The translations under genes were made by a program, and so were the position numbers. The notes under the pieces were generated by a model that did no database searches, was not told the DNA's origin, and was given only the letters and a program-made list of their open reading frames with translations. Below, piece by piece: positions 16,313 to 24,538 of a DNA stretch of 64,000 nt (its first letter is position 1; every line of letters starts with the position of its first letter). Source of the DNA: Alphaproteobacteria bacterium (GTDB lineage Bacteria > Pseudomonadota > Alphaproteobacteria > Bin95). The stretch spans positions 434,001 to 498,000 of the forward strand of contig JACKII010000002.1 in assembly GCA_020638555.1 (NCBI GenBank), given 5' to 3'.

Positions 16313-16927
16313 ATGTCCAAACGCATCCAGGCGAAGCACAAGATCGACCGCCGCCTCGGCGTCAACCTGTGGGGCCGCCCGAAGAGCCCGATCAACAAGC
16401 GCGAAAGCGGCCCCGGCCAGCACGGCATGCGCCGCAAGAAGCCGACCGACTTCGGCACCCAGCTGCGCGCGAAGCAGCAGCTCAAGGGCTATTACGGCAA
16501 CATCACCGAGAAGCAGTTCCGCCGTCTCTATGACGAAGCGGTGCGCCGCCGCGGCGACACCTCGGAAAACCTGATCGGCCTGCTGGAGCGCCGCCTGGAC
16601 GCCGTGGTCTATCGCATGAAGTTTGTCCCCACGGTCTTTGCCGCCCGGCAGTTCGTCAACCACGGCCATGTCATGGTGAACGGCAAGCGGGTCAACATCC
16701 CGTCCTACCAGGTGAAGGACGGCGACGTGCTCACCCTGCGCGACAAGAGCCGCAACATGGCGCTGGTGCTGGAAGCCATCGAATCCGGCGAGCGCGACGT
16801 GCCGGACTATCTGGACGTCGACCACAACGACATGAAGGGCACCTATGTGCGGGCGCCCAAGCTGGCGGACGTGCCCTATCCGGTGCAGATGCAGCCGAAC
16901 CTCGTGATCGAGTTCTACTCGCGCTAA
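16313..16927 (+). CDS. rpsD: 30S ribosomal protein S4 (uS4)
   Basis: 204 residues, the expected size. KHKIDRRLGVNLWGRPKSP and GPGQHGMRRKKPTDFG open the protein; the S4 RNA-binding domain includes RRLDAVVYRMKFVPTVFAARQ and the conserved C-terminus YPVQMQPNLVIEFYSR. It lacks the N-terminal zinc-binding cysteines (C-minus form). It is a primary 16S-binding protein that nucleates small-subunit assembly. The ATG at 16313 has AGGA about 8 bases upstream. It stands alone rather than in the alpha operon, as is usual in alphaproteobacteria. Confidence 0.98.
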   Translation: MSKRIQAKHKIDRRLGVNLWGRPKSPINKRESGPGQHGMRRKKPTDFGTQLRAKQQLKGYYGNITEKQFRRLYDEAVRRRGDTSENLIGLLERRLDAVVYRMKFVPTVFAARQFVNHGHVMVNGKRVNIPSYQVKDGDVLTLRDKSRNMALVLEAIESGERDVPDYLDVDHNDMKGTYVRAPKLADVPYPVQMQPNLVIEFYSR

Positions 16928-16957
16928 CAGCCTTCATGGAACGGGGCGGAGGTCGTC

Positions 16958-17473
16958 ATGGCAGGTGTGTCTACCCAGAGCGCGCCGGTCGCCGACTTCC
17001 GTTCGCCCGACGATCTGGCCAAGGCCAGCGATCTGGAACGTCTCGCCGCCTATGGCGAGGATTGGGTCACCGCCCCGCGGCGCGCCGATTGCGGCGAGCG
17101 GTTGGGCGCGGAAACCCAGGCCAGGGTCGTGGCCCTGCTGGCCCGCGGCACGGACGAGGCCGCGATCCGCGAGGCGGCGCTGTCGGAACTGGCCGCCGAA
17201 GAACGCAACATCGTCCGCCGCCACCGCTTGCGCGGCTGGCTGGTGTTCGGCCTCTGCGTCGCCATCGGCGCCGCGGCGGTGTTGAACTGGGATGGCCGCG
17301 GCGATGGCCAGGCCCTGCACCAAATCCTGTTGCTGGGTGGCATCGGCCTGATGCTTGCCCATGCGGTGCACATGCACGGCGTGCGCCGTCGCGCCCGCCT
17401 GATCCGCTCGGCCACGGCGCGCAAGGCCGTCTGGCGCGCCGCCATCGACCGGCTGTATTCCCATCCGAATTGA
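16958..17473 (+). CDS. Small membrane protein of unknown function
   Basis: 171 residues, not recognised. An N-terminal soluble, Ala/Glu-rich helical part (1-90, with AEERNIVRRHRLR) is followed by two membrane segments (about 92-109 and 119-137) and a basic C-terminus (RRRARLIRSATARKAVWR). The start has GGAGG 7 bases upstream and lies 30 bases after rpsD, so it may be cotranscribed with it. A strong hairpin follows 4 bases after the stop. Confidence 0.75.
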   Translation: MAGVSTQSAPVADFRSPDDLAKASDLERLAAYGEDWVTAPRRADCGERLGAETQARVVALLARGTDEAAIREAALSELAAEERNIVRRHRLRGWLVFGLCVAIGAAAVLNWDGRGDGQALHQILLLGGIGLMLAHAVHMHGVRRRARLIRSATARKAVWRAAIDRLYSHPN

Positions 17474-17476
17474 AAC

Positions 17477-17523
17477 GCGCGGCACAATCCGACGGGGTCG
17501 TACCCGGCCGGATTGTGCCGCGC
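17477..17523. terminator. 15-bp perfect hairpin between convergent genes
   Basis: Arms 17477-17491 (gcgcggcacaatccg) and 17509-17523 are exactly complementary, with a 17-base loop. It lies between the end of the small membrane protein gene and the end of the MaoC gene. No T-run follows on either strand, so termination is inferred from position and stability. Confidence 0.65.
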
Positions 17524-17569
17524 ATTCGTCCAGGCAGGAAGCGCCCCGGGTGAGGGGCGCGTGGCCGCC

Positions 17570-18046
17570 TCAGGCGTAGGCGACCATCAGGGTCTGCGCG
17601 ACCAGCGCCGGCCGCGGCTCGCCTTCGATGTCGATGGTCTGCTCGCAGGTCAGGCGCACACCATTGCCGCGCATCTCGTCCGCCGCCGCCAGCTTGGTGC
17701 GCAGGCGCACCCGGCTGTTGACCGGCACCATGTTCGTGAACCGCAACCGGTTGATGCCGTAGTTGATCATGTTGGACGAATGCTTGATGCGGAAGGTCGG
17801 CAGGCCCGCGATCAACGACATGGTCAGAAAGCCATGGGCGATGGTCGATTTCGTCGGCAATTCCTTCGCCGCGCGCTCCGCGTCCAGGTGAATCCACTGG
17901 TGGTCGTTGGTGGCATCGGCGAATTGCTGGATTCGATCCTGGTCGATCAGGATCCACTGGCTGATGCCCAATTCCTGACCCACATACTTCAACAGGTCCT
18001 GGGGCGTTTCGACTTCCAGCAACCGGGGCTGATCGGCGTCCGACAT
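17570..18046 (-). CDS. MaoC-family (R)-specific enoyl-CoA hydratase
   Basis: 158 residues, a single hot-dog domain. QFADATNDHQWIHLD carries the hydratase motif (Asp48, His53), and TIAHGFLTMSL is the second conserved element. The family hydrates trans-2-enoyl-CoA to (R)-3-hydroxyacyl-CoA. It is the last gene of a minus-strand series (oxidoreductase, then MaoC) with 78 bases between them. AGGGA precedes the ATG by about 10 bases. Confidence 0.92.
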   Translation of the reverse strand: MSDADQPRLLEVETPQDLLKYVGQELGISQWILIDQDRIQQFADATNDHQWIHLDAERAAKELPTKSTIAHGFLTMSLIAGLPTFRIKHSSNMINYGINRLRFTNMVPVNSRVRLRTKLAAADEMRGNGVRLTCEQTIDIEGEPRPALVAQTLMVAYA

Positions 18047-18124
18047 TTTTTGACTATCCCTGAAACAGTGCGGCAGATGCGCCAGGAATGCCCCAAGCGG
18101 ATCGCCTTGGCAAGCGGCACGGTG

Positions 18125-19024
18125 TCAGTTTTTGGCGCGTGCGAGCGCATCTGCGAACACGCGGACCGACTCCGCCATCGGTCGCGAGCGGTCCCAGGTC
18201 TGGCGGGTCTCGCTCGCCAGCGCTGTCGTCGCCAGAAAGCGGAACAACTCCTCCGCGCCGCGATGAAAGCCGACCGGCGCGCCGATGGCCGCCAGAGTCT
18301 CCGCGATTTCCGCCATTTCCGGGTGCCAGCGCTCGGCGTCGGCGGCCAGAAAGCCGACCCAGGCCTCCATGTCCCTGGCGCGGGTCGGGTTGCTGCCGGC
18401 CACCTCGCCCATGAAGGCGTCGAACAATCCGTACCGCTCCGCGGCGATGGCCATGGTGCATTGCAGCGCCCAGGTGCCCTTGTTCAATCCGGCATAAAGC
18501 ATTTTCAGGGTCGAGGCCTGGCCCGCCTCCGGCCCGGCATAGCGCCAGATCATGGTTGGCGTCGTCAGGGATTCGAGTACCTGCGAATCCGGTCCGGAGA
18601 CATACACCCTGGGCGGCGCGCCCTTGCCGGGCGTCATGCCGATAATGCTGCCGTCGATATAGGCCGCGCCCGCCGCAGCGATGATAGCGCCCACCGTGGC
18701 GGAGGTGGCCGGCGAGATCGCGTTCAGGTCGGCAAAGGCCGGCGTGCGCCCGGCCTGCCCCATGGCCGCGGCCGCCGCCTCCGCGAAGGCCACCGCCGCG
18801 GCCGGCGGCAGGATCGAGAGCACCAGGTCCGCCTCGGCCATGATGGCCTCCAGGCTGCCGGCGTCCTCCAACCCCGCTTCCGCCGCCAGCGCGCGCGAGC
18901 GTTCGCTGCGGCCGGTCAGGTTGGTCAACACGCGCTTGCCGCTTTCGCGGAGCGCCCGGCCGATGCCGTGGCCCATATCGCCGGGGCTGATCACGCCGAT
19001 GGTGGCGATGGTGTCGAGGCGCAT
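18125..19024 (-). CDS. NAD(P)-dependent oxidoreductase with DUF1932 C-terminal domain
   Basis: 299 residues. The N-terminal Rossmann fold is TIATIGVISPGDMGHGIGRAL (5-25), with GVISPGDMG in place of GLGxMG. The middle SIIGMTPGKG region corresponds to the beta-hydroxyacid dehydrogenase substrate loop, and the C-terminal part (LKMLYAGLNKGTWALQ onward) matches the DUF1932 helical domain, with the catalytic Lys in TLKMLYAG. It is a 6-phosphogluconate/3-hydroxyisobutyrate dehydrogenase relative of unknown substrate, between a GMC oxidoreductase and a MaoC hydratase on the same strand. Confidence 0.87.
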   Translation of the reverse strand: MRLDTIATIGVISPGDMGHGIGRALRESGKRVLTNLTGRSERSRALAAEAGLEDAGSLEAIMAEADLVLSILPPAAAVAFAEAAAAAMGQAGRTPAFADLNAISPATSATVGAIIAAAGAAYIDGSIIGMTPGKGAPPRVYVSGPDSQVLESLTTPTMIWRYAGPEAGQASTLKMLYAGLNKGTWALQCTMAIAAERYGLFDAFMGEVAGSNPTRARDMEAWVGFLAADAERWHPEMAEIAETLAAIGAPVGFHRGAEELFRFLATTALASETRQTWDRSRPMAESVRVFADALARAKN

Positions 19025-19040
19025 GGCGGTTCTCCTTCAG

Positions 19041-19100
19041 TTCGTCGTCCGGCGCTTCATCGTCGGGCGCTTCGTCGTTGGGGCGCTTCGTCGTGGAGCG
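19041..19100. repeat. Degenerate ~15-bp tandem repeat
   Basis: About four imperfect units of the type ttcgtcgtcgggcgc start at 19041, 19056, 19071 and 19087. They fill most of the 82-base gap between the GMC stop and the oxidoreductase start, just upstream of the latter's ribosome site. Confidence 0.75.
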
Positions 19101-19106
19101 GGCGGG

Positions 19107-20741
19107 CTAGGCCGCGTCTTCCAGCATCATGGCGGCGCATTTCTCGCCGATCATGATCGAGGGCGCGTTGGTGTTGCCGGCGACGATCATCGGCATGATC
19201 GAGGCATCGGCGACCCGCAACCCCTCGACGCCGTGCACGCGCAAGCGCGGGTCGACCACCGCGTCCGCGCCGGTGCCCATGCGGCACGATCCCACCGGGT
19301 GGTAGTTGGCGACGGCCCGGTTGCGCACGTCCTCCAGCAGCCCTTCGTCGTCGGTGACATGGCTGCCCGGCACCACCTCGTCCATGACATAGGCCGCCAG
19401 CGCCGGTTGCCGGGCGATCTCCCGGCAGAGCCGCATGCCGTACAGCATGGCCTGCCGGTCGTAGTCGGTTTTCAGGAACTCATAGCGGATCGCCGGCGCC
19501 GCCAGCGGGTCCGGCGATTTCACCTGCACCTGGCCGCGCCCTTCCGGGCGCAAATGCACCGGGCTCAGGCTGAAGCACGAGAACGGATAGACCTCCACCC
19601 CCTTGGCGGTGCGGGCCTTGGTGCCCCAGGGCAGGAAGTTCAGTTGCAGGTCCGGCCGCTCCAGCGCCGGATCGCTGCGCACGAAGGCGCCGGCATGGAC
19701 GCCGGTGTTCGCCATCAGGCCCTTGCCAAGCACGAAATACTCCGCCCCCGACGCCATGCGCCGCCAGAAGCTGTTGGCCAGGTCGTTCGCGGTCACCGGC
19801 TTGGCGCAGCGGAAGGGGATGTAGGTGTTGAAATGGTCCTGCAGGTTCTCGCCCACCCCCGGCAGGTCGCGCACCACCGCAATGCCGTGCGCCTGCAACA
19901 GCGCCCCCGGTCCGATGCCGGAGAGTTGCAGCAGGTGCGGCGAGCCGAACGCGCCGCCGGAGACCACCACCTCGCGCCGCGCATGGGCGATGCGCTCCCC
20001 CCCGTTCTGGCGGAAGGCGACGCCGATGGCGCGCCCGTTCTCTGTCAGGACGCGCGTTGCGTGCGCGTCGGTTTCGACGGTCAGGTTGGCCCGCCCCCTG
20101 GCCGGCTCCAGATAGCTGCGCGCGGAACTCCAGCGTTTGGTCTTGGAGGCGGTGAACTGGTAATAGCCGGTGCCTTCCTGGGTCGGCCCGTTGAAGTCCG
20201 GGTTGCGCGGGATGCCGGCCTGCACCGCGGCCTCGATCACCGCGGCCGGCAGTTCGAATTCGGTCGGAATGTCCGAGACGCGCAGCGGCCCGCCCGAGCC
20301 GTGCAGGTCGCTCTCGCCCCGTTCCTGGTTCTCGGCCTTGCGGAAATAGGGCAGCACCGAGTCCCAGTCCCAGCCGGTGCAGCCCATCTGCCGCCACTGG
20401 TCATAGTCGCCCGGCGTGCCGCGCATATAGACCGTGCCGTTGATGGAACTGGTCCCGCCCAGCACCTTGCCCCGCGGCTGATAGAGCGTGCGGCCGTTCA
20501 GGGCCGCCACCGGCTCGCTTTCGAAGCGCCAGTTGACGGCCGGGTCGACGAAGACCTTGGCGGCGCCGATGGGAATGTGAATCCATCGGTTGGTGTCCGG
20601 CGGCCCCGCCTCCAGCAGCAGCACGCGGTGGCGGCCGGATTCGCTGAGGCGGGCGGCAATGGCGCAACCGGCAGAGCCGGCGCCGGTCACGATGTAATCG
20701 AACGTGTCTGGGGAATCGAAAGTCTCTGGTTCGGTCGGCAT
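19107..20741 (-). CDS. GMC-family oxidoreductase (choline/alcohol dehydrogenase-like)
   Basis: 544 residues from the ATG at 20741 (MPTEPETFDSPDTFDYIVTG). The frame is open further upstream, but that part lies antisense-like across the DsbA gene and is not coding. FAD motif VTGAGSAGCAIAARLS, signature GKVLGGTSSINGTVYMRG, second signature GGAFGSPHLLQLSGIG, and catalytic His481 (NYHPVGSCRMG) and Asn525 (GNTNAP) are all present. It is about as long as the enzyme at 13.1 kb and clearly paralogous. It is downstream of dsbA-like on the same strand (77-base gap) and upstream of the DUF1932 oxidoreductase. Confidence 0.93.
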   Translation of the reverse strand: MPTEPETFDSPDTFDYIVTGAGSAGCAIAARLSESGRHRVLLLEAGPPDTNRWIHIPIGAAKVFVDPAVNWRFESEPVAALNGRTLYQPRGKVLGGTSSINGTVYMRGTPGDYDQWRQMGCTGWDWDSVLPYFRKAENQERGESDLHGSGGPLRVSDIPTEFELPAAVIEAAVQAGIPRNPDFNGPTQEGTGYYQFTASKTKRWSSARSYLEPARGRANLTVETDAHATRVLTENGRAIGVAFRQNGGERIAHARREVVVSGGAFGSPHLLQLSGIGPGALLQAHGIAVVRDLPGVGENLQDHFNTYIPFRCAKPVTANDLANSFWRRMASGAEYFVLGKGLMANTGVHAGAFVRSDPALERPDLQLNFLPWGTKARTAKGVEVYPFSCFSLSPVHLRPEGRGQVQVKSPDPLAAPAIRYEFLKTDYDRQAMLYGMRLCREIARQPALAAYVMDEVVPGSHVTDDEGLLEDVRNRAVANYHPVGSCRMGTGADAVVDPRLRVHGVEGLRVADASIMPMIVAGNTNAPSIMIGEKCAAMMLEDAA

Positions 20742-20818
20742 GGCGGCCCGGGCGTGAGGTGCGGAAGTCCAAGTCCGCCACCTTGCCGCAAAAGCCACGG
20801 CCTGCCTACCGCCCGAGC

Positions 20819-21565
20819 CTAGCTGCGCTGCTGGTCCACCAGATGCTCCAGCGTTTCCAGGCTGGCCGCGCCCGGGATCACGTGGTCGCCGATGATGAAG
20901 GCCGGGGTGCCGCGAATGCCCAGCGCGTCGGCAAGCGCGTGGTTGGCCCGGATGGTCTCGTCGACCGACGGGTCCTTCATCGCCGTTTCGACCGCCGCGG
21001 TGTCGGCGCCGGCCGCGGCGACGATCTTCATCAGCGCGTCCTCGGTCAGGGCGCCGCGGTGGCGCATGGTGGCGGTGTGGAAGGCGCGGTAGTGCTGGGG
21101 CGCCACCTTTTGCAGCGCCAGCGAGACGCGGGTGGCCGCCAGCGATTCCGGCCCCAGGATCGGCAGTTCCTTGAACACCACTCGCACGTCCGGGTTGCCG
21201 TCCACCAGGTCCAGCACGTTTTGCAGCGAGCGTTTGCAATAGCCGCAGCGATAGTCGAAGAACTCGACCAGGGTGATCTTGGCGTCGGGGCTGCCGATGG
21301 CCGGGTCGGCGGCGTTGTTGTAAATCGTGTCCTTGTGCGAGGTGAGCGTGTCGCGCTGGCGGTCGGCCTTGGCCGCTTCCTCCTTTGCCTGATAGGCACG
21401 GATGGCGTCGATGACGATTTCGGGCTTTTCGGTCAGCAGTTTGCGCACGACGGCTTCGATCTCGGCCTCGTCCGCGGCCCGGGCTTTCGGCACAAAGCCG
21501 GGCATGGTCACGGCGACCATCGCCATGGCGGCGACAAACAACAGGCCGGCAATCGCGGTACGCAT
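20819..21565 (-). CDS. DsbA-family periplasmic thiol:disulfide oxidoreductase
   Basis: 248 residues. Signal peptide at 1-30 (hydrophobic core GLLFVAAMAMVAV, ending KARA). After a helical N-terminal extension (DUF-type, 31-85), the thioredoxin fold has FFDYRCGYC (Cys107, Cys110) and the cis-Pro loop GIRGTPAF. It is exported and oxidises or isomerises disulfides. The ATG at 21565 is preferred (AAGGA 7 bases upstream); an in-frame ATG at 21580 is possible. It follows the M48 protease gene on the same strand, a pairing with a plausible logic because BepA-type proteases act on disulfide-dependent LptD assembly. Confidence 0.9.
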   Translation of the reverse strand: MRTAIAGLLFVAAMAMVAVTMPGFVPKARAADEAEIEAVVRKLLTEKPEIVIDAIRAYQAKEEAAKADRQRDTLTSHKDTIYNNAADPAIGSPDAKITLVEFFDYRCGYCKRSLQNVLDLVDGNPDVRVVFKELPILGPESLAATRVSLALQKVAPQHYRAFHTATMRHRGALTEDALMKIVAAAGADTAAVETAMKDPSVDETIRANHALADALGIRGTPAFIIGDHVIPGAASLETLEHLVDQQRS

Positions 21566-21754
21566 TCGGCATTCCTTCATTCGGACACAATGGGCTCGTT
21601 CGGCAAGGTGGCGGGCATCGGGGCGATCCGCAACCGCAAAATTGGGCCTCTCACGGCCTTTTGACGGTCCCCCGATCCGCTGTTGCGGTAGGGGGCGAGG
21701 GGCCGGCGTGTTCAGTTCGCTTTCGGCACGGGTTGCCGACTCTCCTGCCCCATC

Positions 21755-21850
21755 TCCCGCGCAAGCGGGAGTCCATGTCTGAGAGTTTCTCACAGGACAC
21801 GGGACTCTGTATTGGTCTCTCAGGCATGGGTCCCCGCATTCGCGAGGACA
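21755..21850. repeat. Family 2 interspersed repeat with GCAA tetraloop hairpin
   Basis: tcccgc-gcaa-gcggga (21755-21770) is a perfect 6-bp stem with a GNRA loop. The arm ccatgtctgagag (21773-21785) is matched by ctctcaggcatgg (21817-21829), again with one G-T wobble. It fills much of the 322-base gap 21566-21887 between dsbA-like and the protease gene; the flanks (gacagggaag...gtgagcc) recur at 53.7 kb. Confidence 0.8.
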
Positions 21851-21887
21851 GGGAAGAGGGGGTGAGCCAGCGGGAAAAGACCTCGCG

Positions 21888-23240
21888 CTACCGGTTCTTC
21901 GCCTTTTCCAGCGCCCGTTCCGCCGCCAGCCGGATGTCATCGGCGCGCAGCCAGGCGGGCGAGCCCTTTTTCAGCAGGTTCTGCGCCCGGTGCGCCTGTT
22001 GCGCGGCCAGATCGGCGCGGCCGAACCGCACCTCGGACTCGGCCAGCGCCAGCGCGGCCTCGCCCAGCCGGTCCAGCCGGCCATAGGCGACGCCGAGCGT
22101 GCGCCAGGCCGACCCGTCGTCCGGCTCGCGTTGCACCGCCTTTTCCAGCAGCTTCACCGCCTTTTCCAGGCTCTGCCGGTCCGGCGCGACCACCAGCGCC
22201 TGGGCATAGGCAATCGCAATCAGCGGCTCGTTCGGCGCCATCGTCACCGCGCGGCTGTAGGAGCGCAGAGCGGCGGCGTTGTTGCCGCGCTCGAACTGGA
22301 TCTGGCCTTCCAATTCCTCGATATAGGGGTCGTCGGGCAGGCGCTTCAGCAACACCGCCATGGTCCGGTCGGCGTCGTCCGGACGGTTGTCGCGGTGATA
22401 GGCGACGGCGCGGGCGATCAGCGCGGGCGTGCCGGTATCGCTCTCCGGATAATCCCGCAAGACCTGGCCGACGGGCTTGAGGAAGCCATCCAGCTTGGCC
22501 TTCATCCGCGCGTGCCGCTCATAGTCGGCCGGGCTCGCCTTCACGTTGGTGAAGCGCGAATGCGCCAGATGGTCCTGCAACGCCTCGATGCGTTCGCGCG
22601 ACAGCGGGTGCGTGCGCAGATACGGGTCCTGGTGTTCCGGCAACAGCAATTCCTGGTCGCCCAGCACCGACAGGAACTGCTCCAGCCCGAGCGAGGTCTC
22701 GCCGGTCGCATCCAGCAGCCGCAGGGCCGCCTGGTCGGCCGCGGATTCCTGGGTCCGGCTGTATTGCAGCAGGTTCTTGACCGCGGTGTTCTGGCCGAAC
22801 GCGCCGACCGCGGCGCCGACACGCGCATCGCCGGTCGCCACCGCCGCGGCAATGCCGATCAGCGTGAACAGGATCGACTGCGCCGAGGCGTTTTCCAACT
22901 CGCCGCGGAAGCGGGTCAGGTGGCCGCCCTGGATATGGCCGATTTCGTGCGCCAGCACGCCGATCACCTGCTCCGGCGTCTCCGAGCGTTGCAGCAGACC
23001 GGTATAGATAAAGATGTGCAGGCCCCCGGCCACAAAGGCGTTCAACTGGTCGTTGCGTACCAGGTGAATGCCCACGTCCCTGGGCGGAATCCCCGCAGCA
23101 CGCAACAGTGGCGCGGCCCATCCTCGAATGGTAGCCTCTATCTCTGCATCCCGGATAAAGGTCTGCGCCGAGGCGTTCGAGGCGAGGGCAACGCTTGTGA
23201 GCGCTGTCACCAGTATGACCGCTATCATACGCCGCATCAT
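21888..23240 (-). CDS. M48 metalloprotease with TPR repeats, BepA/YfgC-like
   Basis: About 450 residues from the ATG at 23240. The N-terminal signal peptide is MMRRMIAVILVTALTSVALASNASA. Zinc ligands are HEIGH (98-102) and Glu165 in QESAADQAA, typical of M48. The C-terminal half (from about residue 270) is built of TPR-like helices (GNNAAALRSYSRAVTMAPNEP, LEKAVQREPDDGSAWRTLG). BepA-type proteins degrade or chaperone stalled outer-membrane proteins in the periplasm. In-frame ATGs at 23285 and 23291 would add a leader of about 17 residues; I chose the start that gives a normal signal peptide. It is divergent from the GGT-like gene. Confidence 0.9.
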   Translation of the reverse strand: MMRRMIAVILVTALTSVALASNASAQTFIRDAEIEATIRGWAAPLLRAAGIPPRDVGIHLVRNDQLNAFVAGGLHIFIYTGLLQRSETPEQVIGVLAHEIGHIQGGHLTRFRGELENASAQSILFTLIGIAAAVATGDARVGAAVGAFGQNTAVKNLLQYSRTQESAADQAALRLLDATGETSLGLEQFLSVLGDQELLLPEHQDPYLRTHPLSRERIEALQDHLAHSRFTNVKASPADYERHARMKAKLDGFLKPVGQVLRDYPESDTGTPALIARAVAYHRDNRPDDADRTMAVLLKRLPDDPYIEELEGQIQFERGNNAAALRSYSRAVTMAPNEPLIAIAYAQALVVAPDRQSLEKAVKLLEKAVQREPDDGSAWRTLGVAYGRLDRLGEAALALAESEVRFGRADLAAQQAHRAQNLLKKGSPAWLRADDIRLAAERALEKAKNR

Positions 23241-23313
23241 CGCTGTGCAGGCGGCCCGACAAATGAAGATAGTACGGAAGATCATGTCCATCCGCCTTGA
23301 GGGCGTCACCCGA

Positions 23314-24492
23314 ATGAAATGGCAACTGAGCGAAATGCGGTCAAGGGCGATCATCCTCGCACTGGCCGGCGCACTGGCCTTGAGCGCGTGCGGAAGCGAG
23401 CCGGATCTGGGCGCGCCAGGCTATGTGCAGGGCTTTGCCGGCGGCGTGGTCGCCGACGAGCCGCAGGCGGCCCTGATCGGGCGCGATGTCCTGGCGGCGG
23501 GGGGCTCGGCCGGGGATGCCGCCGCGGCCACCTTCTTCGCCCTGGCGGTGACCAAGCCCGCCTCGGCCGGCCTCGCGTCGCACGGTTATTGCCTGGATTA
23601 CAACGTCAAGGACCAGACGCAGCAGGCCTACCGCTTCGGCAGCCCGGCCGCGGTGCGGGCCATGGCGGCCATCCATGCCCGGCTCGGGATTCTGCCCTGG
23701 CGGCAGGCGGTCGGCCCGGCGGAGGCGCTGGCGCGGTTCGGCTACAAGCTCTCGCTGGCCTTCGCGGCCGACTGGCAGGCCGCCGGGCCGGACGATCCGG
23801 CGGCCCGGGCGCTGTTCGGCGCCGGCACGGTCGGCACCGAGGTGCAGGAACTCGACCTTGCCGGGTTGCTGGGCCAGATTCGGGGGCAGGGGGCCGGCTC
23901 GTTCTATAGCGGCGCGGCGGCTCAGACCGTGTGGCAGGCGGCGGCGGCGGCCGGCCTGCGCATCAACGAGACGCTCTGGCGCGACGCGGTGGCGGAGGCG
24001 CAACCCGTGGCCACCCAGCCGCTCGGCAATCATACCCTGGCGCACCTGCCGTTTCCGGCCCAATCGGGAGTGGATTCCGCAGGTGCCACGTCCGCGGGGG
24101 CGGCCCAGACCTCCATCGCGGTGGTGGACCGGTTCGGCAACGCGGTCGCGTGCGTCTATGGCATGGGGCGCCCGTTCGGCATCGGCCGCCTGACCGCCGG
24201 CCTGTTTCTGGCCGCTCCGGGCGGGCCTTCCGCCGACACGGTGCTGGTCACGAACCCCAACACCAAGATTCTGCTGGCCGCGCTGGCCGGTGGCGCCGGC
24301 CGGGGTGTTTTGGAGCGCATGGCCGAGCAGACGATTTCGGGCGATACGCCGCTCGGGTCGGCCCTGGCCGCCAATGGCGCCGTCAACGCGATTGTCTGCC
24401 GGGGCGGCTTGCCGAACTACCCGGAGTCCTGCTCCGCCGGCACCGATCCCAACGGCAACGGCCTTGCCGCGATTGCCGAGCCCGGCCGATGA
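23314..24492 (+). CDS. Gamma-glutamyltransferase-like lipoprotein, probably catalytically altered
   Basis: 392 residues. A lipobox ends the signal peptide (ILALAGALALSAC; Cys at about 26), so it should be a membrane-anchored lipoprotein. GGVVADEPQAALIGRDVLAAGGSAGDAAAAT-like text is the typical N-terminus of Ntn-hydrolase GGTs, and IAVVDRFGNAVACVYGMGRPFG matches the GGT region around and after the nucleophile. GGTs have TTHYSVVD there; this protein has QTSIAVVD, so by my alignment the nucleophile Thr position is Gln. It is also short (about 390 against about 580). Start 23314 has GAGGG 10 bases upstream; 23335 is an alternative. Confidence 0.72.
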   Translation: MKWQLSEMRSRAIILALAGALALSACGSEPDLGAPGYVQGFAGGVVADEPQAALIGRDVLAAGGSAGDAAAATFFALAVTKPASAGLASHGYCLDYNVKDQTQQAYRFGSPAAVRAMAAIHARLGILPWRQAVGPAEALARFGYKLSLAFAADWQAAGPDDPAARALFGAGTVGTEVQELDLAGLLGQIRGQGAGSFYSGAAAQTVWQAAAAAGLRINETLWRDAVAEAQPVATQPLGNHTLAHLPFPAQSGVDSAGATSAGAAQTSIAVVDRFGNAVACVYGMGRPFGIGRLTAGLFLAAPGGPSADTVLVTNPNTKILLAALAGGAGRGVLERMAEQTISGDTPLGSALAANGAVNAIVCRGGLPNYPESCSAGTDPNGNGLAAIAEPGR

Positions 24493-24538
24493 GCCTTTTT
24501 CCCTCCCACCCGACCCGTCCGCAACCGAAAGGATTGGC

